Assembly: GCA_900542985.1 (NCBI GenBank)
Contig: UQPQ01000021.1
Span: forward strand, 1 to 45,114
Origin: an uncultured Bacteroides sp.
GTDB taxonomy: Bacteria; Bacteroidota; Bacteroidia; Bacteroidales; Bacteroidaceae
DNA: 45,114 bases
Reading direction: 5' to 3'
Shown here: positions 33,093 to 42,544 of the stretch, piece after piece
How positions within the stretch are numbered: the stretch's first letter is position 1
Layout of the letters: each line of letters begins with the position of its first letter
Notes under the pieces: generated by a model
Seen by the model: the letters and a program-made list of their open reading frames with translations, nothing else
Databases searched by the model: none
What the model was told of the DNA's origin: nothing
Translations under genes and position numbers: made by a program

Positions 33093-34100
33093 ATGGTTAA
33101 TTACAAAGATTTAGGTCTGGTTAACACTAGAGATATGTTTGCCAGAGCAATCAAGGGTGGATACGCTATCCCGGCTTTCAACTTCAACAATATGGAACAG
33201 ATGCAGGCTATCATCAAGGCTGCAGTTGAAACAAAATCTCCGGTTATTCTTCAGGTTTCTAAAGGTGCTCGTCAGTATGCTAACGCTACTTTGTTGCGTT
33301 ACATGGCTCAGGGTGCTGTAGAATACGCTAAAGAATTGGGTTGCGAACATCCTGAAATCGTTCTTCACTTGGACCACGGAGATACATTCGAAACTTGCAA
33401 GAGCTGTATCGACTCAGGTTTCTCTTCAGTAATGATCGACGGTTCTCACTTGCCTTACGAAGAAAACGTAGCTTTGACTAAGAAAGTTGTTGAATACGCT
33501 CATCAGTTCGATGTAACTGTAGAAGGTGAACTTGGTGTATTGGCTGGTGTTGAAGATGAAGTTTGTGCAGAACACCACACTTATACTAACCCTGAAGAAG
33601 TTATCGACTTCGCTACTCGTACAGGTTGCGATTCATTGGCTATTTCAATCGGTACTTCTCACGGTGCTTACAAATTCAAACCAGAACAGTGCCACGTTGA
33701 TCCGGCTACTGGTCGTTTGGTTCCTCCTCCTTTGGCATTCGAAGTATTGGATGCTGTAATGGAAAAACTTCCGGGATTCCCTATCGTTCTTCACGGATCT
33801 TCTTCTGTTCCTCAGGACGAAGTTGATACTATCAATAAATATGGTGGTAAATTGGAAGCTGCTATCGGTATTCCTGAAGAAGAATTGCGTAAGGCTGCTA
33901 AATCTGCAGTTTGCAAGATCAACATCGACTCAGACTCTCGTTTGGCTATGACTGCTGCTGTACGTAAAGTATTCGCTGAAAAACCAGCTGAATTCGACCC
34001 ACGTAAATATTTGGGCCCAGCTCGTGACAACATGGAAAAATTGTACAAGCACAAAATCTTGAACGTTTTGGGTTCTGACAATAAATTGGCTAACTGCTAA
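33093..34100 (+). CDS. fba: Class II fructose-1,6-bisphosphate aldolase
   Basis: 335 residues from ATG 33093; an upstream TTG at 33012 would read through the promoter. TIM-barrel zinc aldolase that splits fructose-1,6-bisphosphate into two triose phosphates. Motifs: GYAIPAFNFNNMEQMQAI, the zinc and catalytic region LHLDHGDTFE, VEGELGVLAGVED, the second zinc histidine in HTYTNPEE, the SIGTSHGAYK phosphate loop and LHGSSSVPQDE with the third zinc histidine. Codon use is strongly biased to a small set, as for highly expressed genes. Monocistronic with a strong terminator. Confidence 0.96.
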   Translation: MVNYKDLGLVNTRDMFARAIKGGYAIPAFNFNNMEQMQAIIKAAVETKSPVILQVSKGARQYANATLLRYMAQGAVEYAKELGCEHPEIVLHLDHGDTFETCKSCIDSGFSSVMIDGSHLPYEENVALTKKVVEYAHQFDVTVEGELGVLAGVEDEVCAEHHTYTNPEEVIDFATRTGCDSLAISIGTSHGAYKFKPEQCHVDPATGRLVPPPLAFEVLDAVMEKLPGFPIVLHGSSSVPQDEVDTINKYGGKLEAAIGIPEEELRKAAKSAVCKINIDSDSRLAMTAAVRKVFAEKPAEFDPRKYLGPARDNMEKLYKHKILNVLGSDNKLANC

Positions 34101-34143
34101 TTTAAATTGATATAGACTTTATACATCTATATTATAAATATGG

Positions 34144-34180
34144 AAAGAGTTGCTCTTTATAAAGGGCAACTCTTTTTTTT
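34144..34180 (+). terminator. Terminator of fba
   Basis: aaagagttg pairs with caactcttt, with a further inner stem, then eight T. Confidence 0.88.
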
Positions 34181-34301
34181 AAGATTGTTTTGATATTAGA
34201 TGCTGCTTAGGGATAAAGAAACATTTTACAGTGTTCCTTTTGTTTGCTGAATTTATTCCTGTAAAAGGTGAAAGGGTCTGTATTCAATACTTACAAAACT
34301 T

Positions 34302-34340
34302 AAAAGCCCGATAAACTAATGAAAAGTTTATCGGGCTTTT
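34302..34340. terminator. Terminator of the DUF3332 gene
   Basis: aaaagcccgataaact pairs perfectly with agtttatcgggctttt around 6 nt; it is followed on the minus strand by aagttttg. Confidence 0.85.
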
Positions 34341-34358
34341 GAGTGTGTTAAAAATCGA

Positions 34359-34910
34359 TTATCTTGTTGCTAAAAACAATGAACCGTTCTGGGCACGTAA
34401 AGTAGATACTCCCATTAAGTCGGGGCTTACTGTTGTTGGAGTACCATCTTTCTGTTTGAAAGTGATAGTACCATCTTCGTTCATGGTAATCAATTCGAAG
34501 CTTTCTCCTTCTGCAACAGCATTCCATGTGCGGTTTTCCGGATTGTATACCAAGTCGAGCTGTTTATCTTCTTCTCCTTTTTTAGTAATGGTATAGCCAT
34601 CTGCGTTGGTACGTACTAAATATTCTCCATTTTCGCCTTTTACGGTCTTAATTGAACCGACTTCTGCTACAGGGTTAGAGCCTGACCAAAATTCAATAGA
34701 GTTCAATACCAAAACGTCTGCCAGATAAGCAACTTCATATACAGGTACTACATGAAATGCCAAAAATACTATTTCATTTACAAATTTGTTGCCAAGACCT
34801 TGGTTCCAATCTTTCAAGTTACTCCATAAGCCAAATGAGCCGATACAAGATGAGAATAACAGGCTGCCGCTTAATATTGAGCAAATGAGCATCATTTTAG
34901 TCTTTCTCAT
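34359..34910 (-). CDS. DUF3332-family lipoprotein
   Basis: 183 residues with lipobox FSSC (Cys22), then GSFGLWSNLKDWNQGLGNKFVNEIVFLAFHVVPVYEVAYLADVLVLNSIEFWSG in segments. The start resembles DUF3332, a family of small envelope proteins with a conserved aromatic and hydrophobic N-terminal part. The C-terminal half is beta-rich with repeating short strands (GYTITKKGEED, GTITFKQKDG). No catalytic residues were recognised. The hydrophobic region at about 48-65 may insert in the membrane. Divergent from the MFS gene with its own -7 box. Confidence 0.82.
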   Translation of the reverse strand: MRKTKMMLICSILSGSLLFSSCIGSFGLWSNLKDWNQGLGNKFVNEIVFLAFHVVPVYEVAYLADVLVLNSIEFWSGSNPVAEVGSIKTVKGENGEYLVRTNADGYTITKKGEEDKQLDLVYNPENRTWNAVAEGESFELITMNEDGTITFKQKDGTPTTVSPDLMGVSTLRAQNGSLFLATR

Positions 34911-34961
34911 GGTTTTAAAATTTAAAGTTTAATATAGTGTTGTCTAATCTCTCTAATATTA

Positions 34962-34969
34962 CAAAGATA
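34962..34969 (-). promoter_or_regulatory. -7 box of the DUF3332 gene
   Basis: TATCTTTG on the minus strand, 52 bp before the ATG. No clear -33 element. Confidence 0.45.
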
Positions 34970-35011
34970 GAACTTATTTTGTTTTTTGGAATAAAAACGC
35001 GCAAAAAAATG

Positions 35012-35019
35012 TATCTTTG
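35012..35019 (+). promoter_or_regulatory. -7 box of the MFS gene
   Basis: TATCTTTG. A TTTG lies at 34985-34988, a spacing of 23 bp, slightly long. Start codon at 35064. Confidence 0.5.
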
Positions 35020-35063
35020 CCGCACTTTGTAAGATAAAATATTAAAATTAATAAATAAAGTAA

Positions 35064-36422
35064 ATGGAAGTACAGAATCAAGGAAGACTGAATGACTCTC
35101 GTGCAATGCGCTGGGGGGCATTGGCAATTGTTGCTTTCACAATGATGGCGGCGTATTACGTGAATGATGTAGTAGCACCATTGAAAACTATGTTGGAAGC
35201 TGATTTGGGATGGAATAGTAGTGAGTTTGGGCTTTTTACTGGAGCTTATAGCTTTTTGAATGTATTTTTCCTGATGTTGATTTGGGGTGGTTTGATTTTG
35301 GACCGCTTTGGAATTCGTTTTACAGGAAAGCTGGCTACCATTTTAATGGTATTAGGTACGGGCTTGGAATATTATGCGATGACAGGTATGGCCGATGCCA
35401 CCGGTACCATTATGGGATATAAGGAAAGTGTATTTGTTGCTTCTGCCGGATATTCTATTTTTGGTGTAGGAGCTGAAGTGGCAGGTATTACGGTGACAAA
35501 GATGATTGCCAAATGGTTCCGCGGCAAGGAAATGGCAACAGCCATGGGAGTACAGGTTGCTTTGGCGCGTGTCGGTTCACAAGCGGCTTATGCTGTAGCT
35601 ATTCCGATGGCGAGAGCTTATGAAATTACTACACCGGTGTTGCTGGGGTTGATTTGTTTGGTTGGCGGTTTGATAGCCTTTTTTGCTTTTTCTGTATTGG
35701 ATAAGAAATTGGACCGTCAGATTGAGGCTGAAGTAAACAATGAATCGGAAGAAAAGTTCTCATTCAAGGATGTAAAATATATTCTGTCGAATCCGGGATT
35801 TTGGCTGATTGCTTTATTGTGCGTATTATTTTACTCTTGTGTATTCCCATTTCAGAAGTTTGCATCAGAACTGATGATCAGTAAATATGGTATTGATGAG
35901 AGTGTGGCTGGTTTCTTTGCCGGATTACCTGCATTGGGTGCTTTGTTCTTGACTCCGGTTTTTGGTGGAATGGTAGATAAGAAAGGAAAAGCGGCTTCTA
36001 TTATGATGCTGGGAGCAGCTATGTTGATTGGAGTTCACTTTATCTATTCATTACCCTTCATCACAAATTCATTCATTGCCATTGTGCTGATGATTGTTTT
36101 GGGTATTGCTTTCTCACTGGTACCTTCTGCCATGTGGCCTTCGGTGGCAAAGATTTTCCCTGCACATCAACTCGGAACGGCTTATGCATTGATTTTCTTT
36201 ATTCAGAATATCGGATTGTGGGGAATACCTACTTTGATTGGTGCGGTATTGAACAATTATTGTGTAATAGGAAAAGTGGATGGTGCTAATCTATATGATT
36301 ATACTTTGCCTATGTGTATCTTTACAGGTATTGCAGTATTGTCATTGTTGGTTGCGTTTGCATTGAAAATTGCAGATAAAAAATTCGGTTATAAATTGGA
36401 GGAAGCCAATATTCAGAAATAA
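35064..36422 (+). CDS. Major facilitator superfamily transporter
   Basis: 452 residues with about 12 membrane segments in two halves split by a charged central loop (about 215-235, KKLDRQIEAEVNNESEEKF). The MFS loop 2-3 motif is seen as GGLILDRFGIRFTGK, and a second-half equivalent as GGMVDKKGKAAS. The family most like it by wording is the broad MFS group that includes MFSD1-type proteins; substrate not predictable. Gene stands alone with its own -7 box and ends in an exceptionally long hairpin. Confidence 0.88.
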   Translation: MEVQNQGRLNDSRAMRWGALAIVAFTMMAAYYVNDVVAPLKTMLEADLGWNSSEFGLFTGAYSFLNVFFLMLIWGGLILDRFGIRFTGKLATILMVLGTGLEYYAMTGMADATGTIMGYKESVFVASAGYSIFGVGAEVAGITVTKMIAKWFRGKEMATAMGVQVALARVGSQAAYAVAIPMARAYEITTPVLLGLICLVGGLIAFFAFSVLDKKLDRQIEAEVNNESEEKFSFKDVKYILSNPGFWLIALLCVLFYSCVFPFQKFASELMISKYGIDESVAGFFAGLPALGALFLTPVFGGMVDKKGKAASIMMLGAAMLIGVHFIYSLPFITNSFIAIVLMIVLGIAFSLVPSAMWPSVAKIFPAHQLGTAYALIFFIQNIGLWGIPTLIGAVLNNYCVIGKVDGANLYDYTLPMCIFTGIAVLSLLVAFALKIADKKFGYKLEEANIQK

Positions 36423-36431
36423 TTATTGGAC

Positions 36432-36503
36432 CTTTATCATATAATAAAATACCCGGGAAGTCATCTATGAATGATATCCCGGGTATTTTATTATATGATA
36501 AAG
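36432..36503. terminator. Perfect 27-bp hairpin between convergent genes
   Basis: Arms 36432-36458 and 36477-36503 are exact reverse complements (27 of 27), with tacccggga/tcccgggta at the tip and an AT-rich lower stem; the loop is 18 nt. It separates the MFS gene from the DUF4831 gene and can serve both. Confidence 0.88.
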
Positions 36504-36511
36504 CTATATAC

Positions 36512-37564
36512 TTAGTCTTTATCTATTTTAACTATTGCTCCAGTTTGCGGGCTGAATATTACTTTGGTGTTTATTTTTTTGTTGAATAACCCGTCAACTA
36601 ATACTTCGGTATTTCCGAACTGAGTGATTGGAAGCTCTTGTTTAAAATATTCTTTTCCTTTATAGCTTACAGTCACATTGCCTTTTCCTGGAATGTTGTA
36701 GATAGCTCCTTCTATTTTCTTTTTCTTTTTTTCTTCTTCGGGAAGAAGTGTAGGCAGAGCATTAGTTGAATTTACGCTGAGGTAAATTGGTTCACCGGCA
36801 AGATCTTCTGCGGGAAGGACTCCCAGTAGATTGGAAAATCGGAGTACAATGCGATCTTTCAAGTTGTTTTCAGGAATAACCCATGCTGTGAAAACTTTAT
36901 CTTCCCGGTTTTTATATCCGCTGAACATTTCGGTCATTGCCTTCTCTTGCTTATCGAGGTTGTCGATGATTAATTTGAGGGAAGCTCCGTCTTTGGGCAT
37001 ATTATCTGCTTGTCCGCGTAGTATCAGGTTTTTGCTTTCCCGTATGTTGTAAATTTCTCTGGCTGTAAGTTCTGCCATTTTTGCGGTAGAACCGGCCATC
37101 AGAATTTCTTCTGTCATGTATTTTCGTGCATTTTCATGTACTTGCGGCTTTTCTAATACATATTCGGTAAAGACTGGTTCTTGGGGAGATGTAGTATTGA
37201 TTGCTTTGATGATACCATTTTCAGTCAGTTCTACATTCGAGGCTACACTTTTGTCCTTTAGTTTGATAATGTATGCTTTTGTGGAATCCGGAATTCCTAC
37301 AGAGCGGACATCAATCGTTTTCAGTTCCCAGTGAGTTTCTGGCTGTGAGGTGACGTTGCTCAACCGCAGGTAACGGTTGGCATATTGGCACAGGTCTCCT
37401 GGCTGGTAAGTGACTTTTGTGGCAATTAAGTTGACCTGCAGTACGGTTTTGGGAAGGAAATACACGATTCCTTCATCACTTGCCGGAGTATATGCACTTA
37501 CATCTTGAGCGCTTGCTGCAGTACATGCTAACAGTCCGAGTGCAATCAGTCCTTTCTTCATCAT
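36512..37564 (-). CDS. DUF4831-family exported protein
   Basis: 350 residues with a signal peptide (MMKKGLIALGLLACTAASAQ, cleavage after the AQ region). The rest is a soluble beta-rich protein with a short run KKKKKIEGAIYNIPG near 285, and IYNIPGKGNVTVSYKGKEYF near the C-terminus, as in DUF4831 members of Bacteroidales. No function is known. It lies 5 bp downstream of the NAD(P)HX repair gene on the same strand and is probably co-transcribed, though it works in a different compartment. Confidence 0.82.
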   Translation of the reverse strand: MMKKGLIALGLLACTAASAQDVSAYTPASDEGIVYFLPKTVLQVNLIATKVTYQPGDLCQYANRYLRLSNVTSQPETHWELKTIDVRSVGIPDSTKAYIIKLKDKSVASNVELTENGIIKAINTTSPQEPVFTEYVLEKPQVHENARKYMTEEILMAGSTAKMAELTAREIYNIRESKNLILRGQADNMPKDGASLKLIIDNLDKQEKAMTEMFSGYKNREDKVFTAWVIPENNLKDRIVLRFSNLLGVLPAEDLAGEPIYLSVNSTNALPTLLPEEEKKKKKIEGAIYNIPGKGNVTVSYKGKEYFKQELPITQFGNTEVLVDGLFNKKINTKVIFSPQTGAIVKIDKD

Positions 37565-37569
37565 AAATG

Positions 37570-39090
37570 TTATTTAGTTTTTGTTATTATTTTCCATGCT
37601 TCGGGCAATGCGTCGATAATGTCGTTTGCCGTCATACTTATTTCTCCCATGCGTTGACTGGCAATATCTCCGGCTAACCCATGGATATATGTACCCAGTT
37701 TACAACTTTCTTCTTGAGTATATCCTTGTGCCAACAGGGCAGTCAGAATACCGGTTAATACGTCACCGCTACCTCCTGTAGCCATACCTGGATTTCCTGT
37801 TGGATTGAAGAAACAGTTTCCATCAGGAGTGATGACTGTGCTCCATGCTCCTTTTAAAATAATATAGCATTGCAGGTAGTTTGCTAGTTCTTTGGCTTTT
37901 GAAAGTCGCTCGTAACTGTTGCTGCAACGTCCGACAATTCGTTCCAGTTCTTTTACATGTGGAGTAAGAATACTTCGTTTGGGTATCTTGTTCAGATGAT
38001 TTCTGTGCGTACCGAAAATGTTTAAGGCATCTGCATCGAGTATTAAGGGGATATAGCAGTTCTTAATTTGCTCAAGGGTAGCTAACGCGGTATCTTCCTC
38101 TTGTCCTAAACCGGGGCCAATTGCGATTGCCTGATAACTGTCTATATCTACGGGTTCTGCAAAATAATGTTCATGAATATCATCTTGCACAAGTGCTTCG
38201 GGCACGCAGGTTTGTATAAGATTATGGTTGCATACAGGGGCATGTACAGTGAGTAGACCTGCTCCAGAGCGAAGACAGGCTTTGGCCGCAAGAATAGATG
38301 CTCCTGCCATACCGTACGATCCGGCTATCAATAGCGCATGTCCGAAATTGCCTTTATGGGCAAACCGGCTACGTGGTTTTATTAGTGTTGTTACGTCTTG
38401 AGGTTCGGTAATAAGGTAAGGAGTCTGAGCTTCTTCGATGAATGTCTGGCTGATTCCTATGTCAAGTAATTCCCATTCTCCGACAAACTCTTCGTTTTCG
38501 GCGAAAAGGAAAGATAGTTTCGGCAATTGAATACTCAAGGTTAAATCTGCCTGAATAATATTCTGGCGGATGTTGTATGAGTTGTCCTCTCCCATAAGTC
38601 CGGAAGGTATGTCGATAGATACAACGGTAGAGGGAGCCGCATTGATGTATTTTACGACTGCTGCAAATCCTCCACTCAACGGTTTGTTCAGACCGGAACC
38701 GAACAGACCGTCGATGACTATGTCGTGTTCTGTCAATTTCGGTGGATCAAACTGTGTACTGACTTCTGTATATTTTTGAAAACCACATTCTGCCAAACGT
38801 AGAACATTGGTATGACATTCTTCCGATAAAGATCCTTTAATGTTGAATAGATAGACTTCTACGTCATAGTTCTTTTGGAATAACATGCGTGCAACTGCTA
38901 CGGCATCGCCTCCATTGTTTCCGGCTCCGGCGAAAACCACTATTCTGTGTGATTTATCCCATCGCTTACAGATAGCTTCGGTTATTAGTGTAGCCGCTTT
39001 TTCCATCAAATCGATGGAAGATATTGATTCGTGAGCGATTGTATATGTATCCGCTTCTTTTTGTTGTGTGCAACTTAGAATTTTCATCAT
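37570..39090 (-). CDS. nnr: Bifunctional NAD(P)H-hydrate epimerase/dehydratase
   Basis: About 506 residues from the paired ATGs at 39090/39087; a longer frame adds 19 unlikely residues. The N-terminal YjeF_N epimerase domain carries VVFAGAGNNGGDAVAVARML and the VIDGLFGSGLNKPLSG region. The C-terminal ADP-dependent dehydratase domain has FAHKGNFGHALLIAGSYGMAGA, LTPHVKELERIVG and GNPGMATGGSGDVLTGIL with the catalytic Asp. Together they repair damaged NADHX and NADPHX. Fusion in one chain is the normal bacterial form. Divergent from hpt. Confidence 0.95.
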   Translation of the reverse strand: MMKILSCTQQKEADTYTIAHESISSIDLMEKAATLITEAICKRWDKSHRIVVFAGAGNNGGDAVAVARMLFQKNYDVEVYLFNIKGSLSEECHTNVLRLAECGFQKYTEVSTQFDPPKLTEHDIVIDGLFGSGLNKPLSGGFAAVVKYINAAPSTVVSIDIPSGLMGEDNSYNIRQNIIQADLTLSIQLPKLSFLFAENEEFVGEWELLDIGISQTFIEEAQTPYLITEPQDVTTLIKPRSRFAHKGNFGHALLIAGSYGMAGASILAAKACLRSGAGLLTVHAPVCNHNLIQTCVPEALVQDDIHEHYFAEPVDIDSYQAIAIGPGLGQEEDTALATLEQIKNCYIPLILDADALNIFGTHRNHLNKIPKRSILTPHVKELERIVGRCSNSYERLSKAKELANYLQCYIILKGAWSTVITPDGNCFFNPTGNPGMATGGSGDVLTGILTALLAQGYTQEESCKLGTYIHGLAGDIASQRMGEISMTANDIIDALPEAWKIITKTK

Positions 39091-39206
39091 TATTTCAATA
39101 ACTATTTGTCCGTAAAAGTACGAAAAAGCCTTGAAACGTGTATACATTCGTTTAAAAATATCCTTAAATAGTCAATCTGAAATATAGGAGGTTGGAGATA
39201 ATTTCA

Positions 39207-39214
39207 TACCTTTG
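39207..39214 (+). promoter_or_regulatory. -7 box of the hpt-adk-obg group
   Basis: TACCTTTG, 23 bp before the hpt ATG. The expected -33 TTTG is not evident. Confidence 0.5.
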
Positions 39215-39237
39215 TGGCAATTTTAATGTATATCATC

Positions 39238-39777
39238 ATGGAAACTATTCAGATTAAAGACAAACGATTTAAGACATTTATTTCAGAAGAACAGATTTTG
39301 AAGGAAGTTGCTCGTGTAGCAGATGAAATTAATCGAGATTTAGCAGATGCAAATCCGTTGTTTGTCAGTGTGCTGAATGGATCTTTTATGTTTACGTCCG
39401 ATTTGATGAAACATCTTACAATCCCTTGTGAAATTTCATTTGTCAAGTTGGCTTCTTATCAAGGTACCTGTACTTCGGGATGTGTAAAAGAATTGGTTGG
39501 ATTGAACAATGATATTACAGGAAGAACCGTTGTTATCGTAGAGGATATTGTAGATACGGGACTTACTATGGAACGTTTGCTGGAAACATTGAAAGCTAAG
39601 AATCCGAAAGACGTTCGTATCGCTTCTTTATTAGTGAAGCCGGATAAGCTGAAGGTTGATTTGCATATCGATTATGTGGCAATGAATATTCCGAATGATT
39701 TTATTGTAGGATACGGACTGGATTACGACGGACTTGGACGTAACTATCGTGATATTTATACAGTAATAGAAGACTAA
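39238..39777 (+). CDS. hpt: Hypoxanthine phosphoribosyltransferase
   Basis: 179 residues from ATG 39238 (METIQIKDKRF); earlier in-frame starts lie in the promoter. Type I PRTase: PRPP loop VVIVEDIVDTGLTMERL, flexible-loop SYQGTCTSG, and the purine-binding end VAMNIPNDFIVGYGLDYD. Salvages hypoxanthine (and usually guanine) to the nucleotide. It leads a run with adk and obg; the gap to adk is 28 bp. Confidence 0.95.
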   Translation: METIQIKDKRFKTFISEEQILKEVARVADEINRDLADANPLFVSVLNGSFMFTSDLMKHLTIPCEISFVKLASYQGTCTSGCVKELVGLNNDITGRTVVIVEDIVDTGLTMERLLETLKAKNPKDVRIASLLVKPDKLKVDLHIDYVAMNIPNDFIVGYGLDYDGLGRNYRDIYTVIED

Positions 39778-39805
39778 TTAATCATTAATAATAATTTAGA
39801 AGAAA

Positions 39806-40375
39806 ATGTTGAACATTGTAATTTTCGGTGCGCCGGGATCTGGTAAAGGTACTCAGAGCGCTCGTATTGTAGAAAAATATGGCTTGAACCATATTTCAAC
39901 AGGTGATGTGTTGCGTGCAGAAATCAAGAATGGAACTGAACTGGGTAAAACTGCTAAAGGTTATATCGATAATGGTCAGTTGATTCCTGATGCATTGATG
40001 ATTGATATCTTGGCAAGTGTATTTGATAGCTTCAAAGATAGCAAAGGTGTTATCTTCGATGGTTTCCCACGTACAATTGCACAGGCTGATGCATTGAAGG
40101 CAATGTTGGCAGAACGCGGACAGGAAGTTTCTATCATGTTGGATTTGGAAGTTCCTGAAGATGAATTGATGACTCGTCTGATTAAGCGTGGTCAGGAATC
40201 AGGTCGTGCTGATGACAATGAAGAAACAATCAAGAAACGTTTGGTTGTTTATCATTCACAGACAGCTCCGTTGATCGACTGGTACAAAAACGATGGCAAA
40301 TATTGCCACATCAATGGTTTGGGTACTATGGACGGAATTTTTGCTGACATCTGTACTGCTATTGACAAGCTTTAA
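39806..40375 (+). CDS. adk: Adenylate kinase
   Basis: 189 residues: P-loop FGAPGSGKGTQSARI, ISTGDVLRAE, VIFDGFPRTIAQAD, and LIKRGQESGRADDNEETIKKRL. The short form lacks the long LID insertion and its zinc cysteines, as usual for this phylum. Converts AMP and ATP to two ADP. Placed between hpt and obg on the same strand, 28 bp after hpt. Confidence 0.97.
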   Translation: MLNIVIFGAPGSGKGTQSARIVEKYGLNHISTGDVLRAEIKNGTELGKTAKGYIDNGQLIPDALMIDILASVFDSFKDSKGVIFDGFPRTIAQADALKAMLAERGQEVSIMLDLEVPEDELMTRLIKRGQESGRADDNEETIKKRLVVYHSQTAPLIDWYKNDGKYCHINGLGTMDGIFADICTAIDKL

Positions 40376-40393
40376 TTAATTTTGAAATAAGCG

Positions 40394-40440
40394 GATTGAC
40401 GAGTTGGCAGGTAGAGATAAGGCTTGCCGGCCCGTCAATT
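40394..40440 (+). other. Imperfect hairpin between adk and obg
   Basis: attgacg...ggcagg pairs with cttgcc...cgtcaat, with an internal loop of 3-4 nt per side. Only a short T-rich run follows, so a partial terminator or attenuator is possible. Confidence 0.5.
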
Positions 40441-40469
40441 TGTTATTCATAACTCAATATTTATAAAAA

Positions 40470-41660
40470 ATGGCTGAATCGAATTTTGTTGATTATGTAA
40501 AAATCTACTGCCGCTCCGGAAAAGGAGGACGCGGTTCGGTGCATATGCGCCGTGAGAAATATATACCTAACGGTGGTCCCGACGGTGGCGACGGTGGTAG
40601 AGGAGGTCATGTTATTTTACGGGGTAACCGTAACTATTGGACATTACTCCATCTGAAGTACGAACGTCATGTCTTCGCTGAACATGGAGGAAATGGTTCG
40701 AAAAATAAAAGCTTCGGAAAAGACGGAGCGGATAAGGTAATTGAAGTGCCTTGTGGTACAGTGGTATACAATGCCGAAACGGGTGAATATGTATGCGATA
40801 TCACTGAGCACGGACAGGAAGTTATCTTGTTGAAAGGTGGACGTGGAGGCCTTGGAAACTGGCACTTCCGTACAGCTACGCGTCAGGCTCCCCGTTTTGC
40901 GCAGCCGGGAGAACCGATGCAGGAAATGACAGTTATCTTGGAGTTGAAGCTGTTGGCTGATGTGGGTTTGGTGGGTTTCCCCAATGCAGGAAAATCTACT
41001 CTGCTTTCTTCTGTATCGGCTGCTCGTCCAAAAATTGCCAACTATCCGTTTACTACATTGGAACCGAATTTGGGGATTGTATCTTATCGTGATGGTAAAT
41101 CGTTTGTGATGGCCGATATCCCGGGTATCATTGAAGGAGCAAGTGAAGGAAAAGGACTTGGTTTGCGCTTCTTGCGACACATTGAACGTAACTCGTTGCT
41201 TTTGTTTATGGTTCCGGGAGATACAGATGATATCCGGAAAGAATATGAAATCTTGCTGAACGAGTTGGCAACTTTCAACCCGGAGATGCTTGATAAACAA
41301 CGAGTGTTGGCTATCACAAAGTGTGATATGCTGGATGAAGAGTTGATTGAGATGCTGACTCCTACATTGCCGCAAGATGTTCCGCATGTATTTATTTCTT
41401 CCGTAGCCAATATGGGTATACAGCAGTTGAAGGATATTTTGTGGACTGAGCTTAACAAGGATAGTAATCAGTTGGAGGCTATTCGTAAAGAAGCAATTGT
41501 ACATCGCCCGAAAGATATGTCAAGACTTCAACAGGAGTTGCAGGATATGGGTGAAGATGAAGACTTTGCTTATGAATATGAAGAGGATGAAGAGGATGAT
41601 GATTTTGATTACGAATACGAAGAAGTAGATTGGGAAGACGACGATACACCACAGAAATGA
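40470..41660 (+). CDS. obg: Obg GTPase
   Basis: 396 residues. The Gly-rich Obg domain (about 1-160; [32 protein letters not shown]) is followed by the GTPase: G1 [12 protein letters not shown]2 region [12 protein letters not shown]3 [15 protein letters not shown]4 TKCDM, G5 SSVAN. The tail from about 350 is strongly acidic ([24 protein letters not shown]). Involved in 50S subunit maturation and stress control. Its TGA overlaps the ATG of pgeF (ATGA), so the two are translated together. Confidence 0.97.
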   Translation: MAESNFVDYVKIYCRSGKGGRGSVHMRREKYIPNGGPDGGDGGRGGHVILRGNRNYWTLLHLKYERHVFAEHGGNGSKNKSFGKDGADKVIEVPCGTVVYNAETGEYVCDITEHGQEVILLKGGRGGLGNWHFRTATRQAPRFAQPGEPMQEMTVILELKLLADVGLVGFPNAGKSTLLSSVSAARPKIANYPFTTLEPNLGIVSYRDGKSFVMADIPGIIEGASEGKGLGLRFLRHIERNSLLLFMVPGDTDDIRKEYEILLNELATFNPEMLDKQRVLAITKCDMLDEELIEMLTPTLPQDVPHVFISSVANMGIQQLKDILWTELNKDSNQLEAIRKEAIVHRPKDMSRLQQELQDMGEDEDFAYEYEEDEEDDDFDYEYEEVDWEDDDTPQK

Positions 41661-42463
41661 TGGAATTGTATACAAAGGATATGCGAATGTTGGAATACGG
41701 TTTGGCGAAATCGTATCCCGACATTTTTTTATTTTCCACAACCCGTCATGGCGGATATAGTGAAGGAAATTATGCTTCTTTCAATTGTAACGGGTATTGT
41801 GGAGATAACGAAGATCATGTGAAGCGGAATCGTGAACTGCTTTGTTCTTTATTACCAGACGCAGATGCATTAATTATTCCTCATCAGACTCATGGAGTGA
41901 CAGTGAGAGTTATAGATGAGGCTTTTATACAGTGTGATGACATACAGAAAGTTGATTTGCTTGAAGGGGTAGATGCTTTGGTTACAAATTTGCCTGGGCA
42001 ATGTCTTTGTGTGTCTACAGCCGACTGTATCCCCGTGTTGTGCTACGATACGCGTCATCATGCAGTAGCAGCTATTCATGCAGGATGGAGAGGGACGCTT
42101 GGGCGAATCGTATGCCATACTATTCAGACAATGAGAGAGTGCTACGGTACAAAAGGAGAGGATGTAGTGGCTTGTATAGGCCCTGGTATTTCGTTGGATG
42201 CTTTTGAGGTAGGGGATGAAGTTTATCAGGCTTTTGAACAAGCCGGCTTTCAGATGCAAGCTATTTCTTGTCGTAAGGAAAAGTGGCACATTGATTTGTG
42301 GGAAGCCAATCGTTTGCAGCTGATTTCAGAAGGTGTGCCTTCATCCGCTATTGAGTTAGCGGGTATTTGTACCTATTCCCAATATGAACATTTTTTCTCG
42401 GCTCGTCGCCTTGGAATCCATTCCGGACGCATTTTGTCGGGTATTATGCGAATAAAAATGTAA
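41657..42463 (+). CDS. pgeF: Peptidoglycan editing factor PgeF (YfiH, multicopper-like)
   Basis: 268 residues from ATG 41657, which overlaps the obg stop. Metal/catalytic motifs: PHQTHG (His), [12 protein letters not shown] (Cys), HAGWRG (His), and [14 protein letters not shown]. These match the YfiH/DUF152 family, described both as a purine nucleoside phosphorylase/deaminase and as a factor that removes wrong amino acids from peptidoglycan precursors. It is at the end of the hpt-adk-obg-pgeF run. Confidence 0.94.
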   Translation: MMELYTKDMRMLEYGLAKSYPDIFLFSTTRHGGYSEGNYASFNCNGYCGDNEDHVKRNRELLCSLLPDADALIIPHQTHGVTVRVIDEAFIQCDDIQKVDLLEGVDALVTNLPGQCLCVSTADCIPVLCYDTRHHAVAAIHAGWRGTLGRIVCHTIQTMRECYGTKGEDVVACIGPGISLDAFEVGDEVYQAFEQAGFQMQAISCRKEKWHIDLWEANRLQLISEGVPSSAIELAGICTYSQYEHFFSARRLGIHSGRILSGIMRIKM

Positions 42464-42489
42464 ACACCGGAGATAAATGAGGTAAAAGA

Positions 42490-42520
42490 TTGGGCTTACA
42501 TTGAGAAAATACTACTTTTG
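42490..42520 (+). promoter_or_regulatory. Promoter of the B3/4-domain gene
   Basis: TTG (42490-42492), 20 bp, TACTTTTG (42513-42520); the ATG follows at 42545. Confidence 0.65.
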
Positions 42521-42544
42521 TTGTAAAATTATAAGAATAGTTCT

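Noticed and set aside
40644..41504. 286-residue minus-strand frame
   Set aside because: Lies wholly within obg, whose G motifs are unambiguous.
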